From NCBI GenBank assembly GCA_014378085.1, contig JACMOJ010000117.1, positions 1 to 10,150 on the forward strand: a stretch of DNA of 10,150 bases, in the 5' to 3' direction. Shown here piece after piece: positions 5,795-10,150 of the stretch. The notes beneath the pieces were generated by a model that ran no database searches, was not told the DNA's origin, and saw nothing but the letters and a program-made list of their open reading frames with translations. Position 1 is the first letter of the stretch. Each line of letters starts with the position of its first letter. The stretch comes from Burkholderiales bacterium. GTDB taxonomy: Bacteria; Pseudomonadota; Gammaproteobacteria; Burkholderiales; Usitatibacteraceae. Both the position numbers and the translations under genes were made by a program.

Positions 5795-7494
5795 TTGCAA
5801 CGACAATCGATTCAACGGATTTAGCCAGTCAGCCGGCCAAACTCGCCGCCATGGCCGCGCTAGCGGCACTTTCTCCATTTGAGCCCGTTGCCAGTGTGGC
5901 CTACCAATCGGCCGGTCGGCTGTTGATCATCGGTAGCGATGAGCGGGTGGCTCAAGCCGTAACCGCGCTTAACGCCAAACTTTCTGCCGCTGTGTTTTGG
6001 ACCGGTAAGTCGACACCACCAGCCTTGGCGGGCACGGAAGTTCGGCTCGGTAGTATCGTAAGCCTCACGGGGTTTTTAGGTGCCTTCGAATTATTGTGGC
6101 AACGCGGTGGTGCCACAGCGACTGAAGTGGCGTCCTTCGATTTGGTGCTCGATCTTCAAGCGTCCCCATTGTTCCAAATGCCGCAGCCGCCGCAAGGGTA
6201 TCTGTATGTTGCAGCGCAGTCGCTAGGTGCGCCCGATGCGCCTGACGCACTCGCCGCGGCACTTGCCGAACTCCCCGAGATGGTCGGTGAGTTTGAGAAA
6301 CCAAAATTCTTCGCTTATAAAGAATCGATTTGTGCGCACAGCCGTTCGCGCAAGATCGGCTGCACAAAATGTATCGACATCTGCTCGACCAAGGCGATAT
6401 TGAGTAACGGCGATTCGGTCATCGTCGATCCGCACCTTTGTATGGGTTGTGGCGGGTGCGCCACGGTCTGTCCGTCGGGGGCGATGAGTTACCAGTACCC
6501 GCGGGTTGCCGATCGCGGTGCGCAGCTGCGTGCGCTATTGGGTGCGTATTCCGAGCACAAACGCGAGCACAAAAACGCCGCGACGTTGGCTCGCGTCATT
6601 GTGTTTCACAATGGTAATGACGGCGCGAGTGCCATGGCATCGACGCCGTTAGCGGCCAATGTGTTGCCGGTAGAAGCGTGGCACATTGCGTCCATCGGCC
6701 TCGACGTACTGCTGGGTGCAGTCTCATACGGTGCGGCTGGCGTGATTGTTGTTTCCGAAGGTAGCGAGGCACCGGCTTATGCTGACGCCATTGCGACGGA
6801 AATGCGTACCGGCGACACTATTTTGGCGGCACTGGGTTACATCGGTTCACACTTTGCGCTTTGCGGCGCGGGAGAATTGGCCGATCAAGTTTTGTTGATT
6901 CAAGCGGCTGCCTCGGTTAGTTCGCCTGCCACCTTTCATCTCTCTAACGACAAACGCGCGACCCTTGAATTTGCAATCGAACACCTTGCGCGGCACGCGC
7001 CGATTGCCAAGGTTCCCGACGCGATCCCGCTTGCACCGATGTCCATGTGGGGCAACATTGTGGTCAACCAGGATAAGTGCACCATGTGTCTTGCCTGTGC
7101 CGGCGCGTGTCCGGAGTCCGCGCTGATGGATGGCGGAGAGGGGGCGGTCAAGCCACAGCTTAAGTTTATCGAGCGCAACTGCGTGCAGTGTGGGATATGT
7201 GCGACGACATGCCCGGAAAAAGCGATTACCTTAGAGCCGCGTTTGCTGCTGAGCGAGGCGCGCAAAAAAGCAGTATTGCTTAACGAAACCGAGCCGTTTA
7301 ATTGCATCAGTTGTGGCGAAGCACTTGGAACACGCAAGCTGATTGACGCCATGCTGGGAAAATTGGCTGGGCACTCGATGTTTCAAGCAGAGGGCAGCTT
7401 AAAGCGGTTACAAATGTGTGCGGATTGTCGTGTGGTGGACATGATGTCGAACAAACATGAAATGTCCATCTTGACCGGGAAGCCAATCGAATGA
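5791..7494 (+). CDS. Polyferredoxin with four 4Fe-4S motifs, formate dehydrogenase cluster
   Basis: 567 residues, cytosolic by appearance. Iron-sulfur ligands can be placed as: C181-x9-C191-x2-C194-x3-C198; C217-x2-C220-x2-C223-x3-C227-P; C430-x2-C433-x2-C436-x3-C440-P; C464-x2-C467-x2-C470-x3-C474-P; and a C-terminal pair C505-x2-C508 ... C543-x2-C546 that may bind a further cluster or zinc. The two ferredoxin pairs are separated by about 200 residues of alpha/beta sequence without cysteines near the motifs. Proteins of this kind occur in DUF3305/DUF3306/TorD/FdhX clusters; the role (electron carrier or assembly factor) is not known to me. The start is TTG at 5791, forced by an in-frame TGA at 5779-5781 and no ATG before residue 20; GAGAAG precedes it weakly. 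It overlaps the chaperone gene as ATGA. Confidence 0.9.
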   Translation: MIATTIDSTDLASQPAKLAAMAALAALSPFEPVASVAYQSAGRLLIIGSDERVAQAVTALNAKLSAAVFWTGKSTPPALAGTEVRLGSIVSLTGFLGAFELLWQRGGATATEVASFDLVLDLQASPLFQMPQPPQGYLYVAAQSLGAPDAPDALAAALAELPEMVGEFEKPKFFAYKESICAHSRSRKIGCTKCIDICSTKAILSNGDSVIVDPHLCMGCGGCATVCPSGAMSYQYPRVADRGAQLRALLGAYSEHKREHKNAATLARVIVFHNGNDGASAMASTPLAANVLPVEAWHIASIGLDVLLGAVSYGAAGVIVVSEGSEAPAYADAIATEMRTGDTILAALGYIGSHFALCGAGELADQVLLIQAAASVSSPATFHLSNDKRATLEFAIEHLARHAPIAKVPDAIPLAPMSMWGNIVVNQDKCTMCLACAGACPESALMDGGEGAVKPQLKFIERNCVQCGICATTCPEKAITLEPRLLLSEARKKAVLLNETEPFNCISCGEALGTRKLIDAMLGKLAGHSMFQAEGSLKRLQMCADCRVVDMMSNKHEMSILTGKPIE

Positions 7495-8123
7495 GCGAGA
7501 CCGAGTCCCTCATGGTTGCTGCGAAGTTCGACGCACCGCGGGGTATTGAGGCCGAAGACCAGGCGCGTGCGGACTATTACGCCCTGCTGGCCAGTCTTTT
7601 CTACCGCGCACCTGATGCCAGACTGCTACAGGCCATTGCGATTGTGGAGCCTCCTTCGGGTGTGCTCGCGGCCGCTTGGCAGAAGCTGGCTGACGCCTCC
7701 AACTTGGTGCCGGAAGACGCCGTTCAAGAAGAGTACGCGGCGGTATTTGTCGGCGTGGGTAAGCCGCCGGTAATGCTGTACGGCTCTTTTTACATGGCCG
7801 GTTTTATGATGGAAAAGCCGCTTGCTGCACTGCGGCAAAACTTGGGAGAGTTGGGCTTTGTGCGGGCAGATTCAGTGCGTGAACCAGAAGATCATCTGGC
7901 AGCGATTTGCGACGTGATGCGCGCCATGATCCTCGGTGACGTTGAACATAAGCCGCAAGCTGTCGAAACGCAAAAGTTGTTCTTTTTGACCCACGTCAAG
8001 CCATGGATTTTTGACTGCATGGCGGCGATTTCGGCGTATCATCACGCGAACTATTACAAACATGTCGCGGGCTTTGCCAAAAGTTTTTTTGAAGTGGAAG
8101 TCGAAGCTTTCGAGATGTCGTAG
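7491..8123 (+). CDS. TorD/DmsD-family chaperone for formate dehydrogenase
   Basis: 210 residues, within the usual size of the all-helical TorD/DmsD/NarJ chaperones, which bind the Tat signal of a molybdoenzyme and protect the apo-protein during cofactor loading. Seen here: RADYYALLASLFYRAPD (26-42) at the start of the helical bundle, EEYAAVFVGVGKP (80-92), LYGSFYMAGFMMEKP (96-110), EPEDHLAAICDVMRAM (131-146; the E-P-x-D-H motif), and FFLTHVKPW (164-172), a typical ending block. No signal peptide or cysteine cluster is present. Lying between the polyferredoxin and the Tat-signal protein, its natural client is the FdhA encoded at 8429. The equivalent gene in Shewanella is called fdhT, but I cannot show direct orthology, so no symbol is given. 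Confidence 0.92.
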   Translation: MSETESLMVAAKFDAPRGIEAEDQARADYYALLASLFYRAPDARLLQAIAIVEPPSGVLAAAWQKLADASNLVPEDAVQEEYAAVFVGVGKPPVMLYGSFYMAGFMMEKPLAALRQNLGELGFVRADSVREPEDHLAAICDVMRAMILGDVEHKPQAVETQKLFFLTHVKPWIFDCMAAISAYHHANYYKHVAGFAKSFFEVEVEAFEMS

Positions 8124-8156
8124 TCCAGCGCGAGTATTCAAGGTTGAAGTGAATCT

Positions 8157-8175
8157 GTAAGTCAGCGTAAGTCAG
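8157..8175. repeat. Small direct repeat in the gap before fdhX
   Basis: GTAAGTCAG occurs at 8157-8165 and again at 8167-8175, one base apart. It sits in the 79-base gap between the chaperone and the Tat-signal gene. It could be a tandem operator or a chance duplication. Nothing else that I can support lies in this gap besides the ribosome site of the next gene. Confidence 0.5.
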
Positions 8176-8202
8176 ATGCAAAATCATGCGAGGAGACTGT
8201 AA

Positions 8203-8412
8203 ATGAAACCATCAAATATCTTACCGAATCGTCGTAACTTCCTGCTCGGTGCCACGCTCGGCACTGCAGGTGCCGTCGCGGGTGCAGCGGCCTTAGTGGC
8301 GGGATTGCCGACCACTGAAGCGGTCGTTGAAGCACCTCCAGTTGCGCATGCTGAGACCGGGTACCGCATGACGCCGCACATCAAGCATTACTACGAAACC
8401 ACCAAACTGTAA
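8203..8412 (+). CDS. fdhX: FdhX-type formate dehydrogenase region Tat-signal protein
   Basis: 69 residues. The N-terminus is a twin-arginine signal, PNRRNFLLGA (8-17; Arg10-Arg11) followed by a small-residue hydrophobic run to about residue 35, and a possible cleavage site at AHA-E near residue 50. The short remainder ends in the conserved stretch YRMTPHIKHYYETTKL (54-69). This matches the small 'formate dehydrogenase region Tat target' family (TIGR02811), found just upstream of fdhA in many proteobacteria. Its job is not settled; in Shewanella it is needed for, or encoded with, formate dehydrogenase. A strong GAGGAG lies nine bases before the ATG, the best ribosome site in the window, and the fdhA start follows after 16 bases. 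Confidence 0.92.
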   Translation: MKPSNILPNRRNFLLGATLGTAGAVAGAAALVAGLPTTEAVVEAPPVAHAETGYRMTPHIKHYYETTKL

Positions 8413-8428
8413 CGCGAGGAATACGACG

Positions 8429-10150
8429 ATGCTGCTAACCAAAAAGTCCACAGGACAGGTGCAGAAGAGCACCTTTGCGTCAAACATTAATCGCGCCGCT
8501 TTTGTTAACACCGGTACCGTAGATCGACGGGCATTCCTCAAGCGATCTGGCATGGTCGCGGGTGCCGGTGCGTTTGCCTCACAGCTGCCGTTCTCGATGA
8601 TGCAGAAGGCGAGTGCGGCCTCAACGGGGCCAATGGTCGCCGCTGACGGCAAGATGGAAATTAAGCGTACCGTCTGCACCCATTGCTCGGTCGGCTGTGC
8701 AGTTGATGCGGTGGTACAAAACGGCGTGTGGGTCCGTCAAGAGCCCGTGTTTGATTCGCCCATTAACCTAGGCGCGCACTGCGCAAAAGGTGCGGCGGTG
8801 CGCGAACACGGCCACGGCGAACATCGTCTTAAGTATCCAATGAAGCTGGTGAACGGCAAATATCAGAAGATCTCGTGGGATCAGGCGATGTCTGAGCTCA
8901 CCGAGAAATTTTTGGCCCTGCGCAAATCGAGCGGGCCTGACTCGGTCTACTGGATAGGCTCATCAAAGCACAGCAACGAGCAGGCGTATTTGTTCCGCAA
9001 GTTCGTGTCGATGTTTGGCTCCAACAATTGTGACCACCAAGCGCGTATCTGCCACTCGACCACGGTCGCGGGTGTGGCGAACACGTGGGGTTACGGTGCC
9101 ATGACCAACTCCTACAACGACATGCAAAACACCAAGTGTGCGATGTACATCGGTTCAAACGCGGCCGAAGCCCATCCCGTCTCGATGCTGCACATGTTGC
9201 ACGCCAAAGAAAACGGCGCGAAGATGATCGTGGTGGACCCGCGCTTCACACGTACTGCCGCGAAGGCAGATCAATTCGTCCGCATTCGCTCTGGGTCGGA
9301 CATCGCGTTTATTTATGGCCTGCTGTATCACATCTTTAATAATGGTTGGGAAGACAAGAAATATCTGAATGATCGCGTCTTTGGCATGGACAAGATTCGT
9401 GATGAGGTCATGAAGAAGTGGAGTCCTAAAGCGGTTGAAGAAGTCTGCGGCGTTGCCGAAGCCGAGGTTTACAAAGTTGCCGAGACAATGTCGATGAATC
9501 GTCCATCGACGGTTGTGTGGTGTATGGGCCAAACGCAGCACACGACGGGTAACGCCATGGTGCGGATGTCGTGCATTTTGCAGTTGGTGCTCGGCAACGT
9601 TGGCGTTTCTGGCGGCGGCACGAATATTTTTCGTGGGCACGACAACGTGCAAGGTGCGACCGATGTTGGCCCCAATCCAGATTCATTGCCAGGCTACTAT
9701 GGTCTCGCAGAAGGCTCGTGGAAGCACTGGGCCAAGGTTTGGAACGTTGACTATGATTGGATGAAGAGTCAATTCGCGTCCAAGGCGATGATGGAAAAAC
9801 CGGGGATGACGGTGTCTCGCTGGATTGACGGTGTGCTTGAGAAAAACGAGCTGATCGATCAAGACTCCAATCTGAAAGCGATTGTGTATTGGGGGCATGC
9901 ACCTAATTCGCAGACGCGCGGCTTGGAGATGAAAAAGGCAATGGAAGCTGTGGAATTGATGGTCATCATCGACCCGTATCCAACCGCCTCCGCCGCGATG
10001 CCTGATCGTCAAGACGGCGTATACCTGTTACCGGCCGCGACCCAGTTTGAGTGTGCGGGATCTTGTACGGCATCGAATCGTTCGATCCAATGGCGAGAGA
10101 AAGTCATCGAGCCGTTGTTTGAGTCGCGGCCCGATCACGCGATCATGTAT
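8429..10150 (+). CDS. fdhA: Formate dehydrogenase catalytic (alpha) subunit, Tat-exported, Cys type (3' end beyond window)
   Basis: 574 residues are visible from ATG at 8429, with GAGGA seven bases before it, to the window edge without a stop. Formate is oxidised to CO2 at a Mo (or W) bis-MGD site. Seen in order: a Tat signal, DRRAFLKRSG (32-41), then a hydrophobic stretch and ASA near 61-63; the 4Fe-4S motif C83-x2-C86-x3-C90-x27-C118 with the electron-relay Lys120; and the active-site block QARICHSTTVAGVANTWGYG (203-222), where Cys208 stands at the position of selenocysteine in E. coli FdhN and His209 is the conserved partner. MGD-binding blocks follow: YIGSNAAEAHP, IVVDPRFTRTA, GQTQHTTG, NVGVSGGGTNIFRGHDNVQG. 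About 60 % of a usual ~950-residue subunit is present. The enzyme would act in the periplasm, with beta and cytochrome b subunits expected downstream. Confidence 0.96.
   Translation, partial: MLLTKKSTGQVQKSTFASNINRAAFVNTGTVDRRAFLKRSGMVAGAGAFASQLPFSMMQKASAASTGPMVAADGKMEIKRTVCTHCSVGCAVDAVVQNGVWVRQEPVFDSPINLGAHCAKGAAVREHGHGEHRLKYPMKLVNGKYQKISWDQAMSELTEKFLALRKSSGPDSVYWIGSSKHSNEQAYLFRKFVSMFGSNNCDHQARICHSTTVAGVANTWGYGAMTNSYNDMQNTKCAMYIGSNAAEAHPVSMLHMLHAKENGAKMIVVDPRFTRTAAKADQFVRIRSGSDIAFIYGLLYHIFNNGWEDKKYLNDRVFGMDKIRDEVMKKWSPKAVEEVCGVAEAEVYKVAETMSMNRPSTVVWCMGQTQHTTGNAMVRMSCILQLVLGNVGVSGGGTNIFRGHDNVQGATDVGPNPDSLPGYYGLAEGSWKHWAKVWNVDYDWMKSQFASKAMMEKPGMTVSRWIDGVLEKNELIDQDSNLKAIVYWGHAPNSQTRGLEMKKAMEAVELMVIIDPYPTASAAMPDRQDGVYLLPAATQFECAGSCTASNRSIQWREKVIEPLFESRPDHAIMY

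Noticed and set aside
9155..9652. 165-residue minus-strand frame within fdhA
   Set aside because: It lies wholly opposite the formate dehydrogenase coding sequence, which has continuous family motifs through this stretch; the His/Arg-rich product is typical of an antisense shadow.

Overview
The window reads as one formate dehydrogenase / molybdenum-cofactor neighbourhood of a proteobacterium. The style of MoaA and FdhD, and the pairing of DUF3305 and DUF3306 with a polyferredoxin, a TorD-type chaperone, a short Tat-signal protein and a periplasmic formate dehydrogenase, suggest a betaproteobacterium; this is a judgement from family resemblance, not a search. Base composition looks mid-50s % G+C, and genes are tightly packed with repeated 4-base ATGA stop/start overlaps.

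Minus strand, positions 1-4405, read right to left: moaA (first step of molybdopterin synthesis), an intergenic array of 17-bp-spaced repeats, a DUF2461 protein, a small secreted protein of unknown function, a strong hairpin, a previously easy-to-miss 52-residue two-helix membrane protein started by TTG, fdhD (sulfur transfer to the Moco of formate dehydrogenase), a DUF559 endonuclease-like gene whose 3' third is made of 39-bp palindromic repeats, and mobA (conversion of Moco to the guanine dinucleotide form), cut by the window edge.

Plus strand, positions 4475-10150: DUF3305, DUF3306, a polyferredoxin with four 4Fe-4S motifs, a TorD/DmsD-like chaperone, a 69-residue Tat-signal protein (FdhX type) and the catalytic subunit of a Tat-exported, cysteine-type formate dehydrogenase, open at the window edge. 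The beta (Fe-S) and gamma (cytochrome b) subunits would be expected just beyond position 10150.

The two arms diverge from a roughly 70-bp region at 4406-4474. Functionally they fit together: MoaA and MobA make the bis-MGD cofactor, FdhD sulfurates it, the TorD-like protein holds the apo-enzyme until cofactor is loaded, and the Tat system exports the folded FdhA to oxidise formate in the periplasm. The parts with no assigned role are DUF3305, DUF3306, the polyferredoxin, the 52-residue membrane protein and the inserted-looking DUF559/repeat cassette; these are the main places to look for something new.
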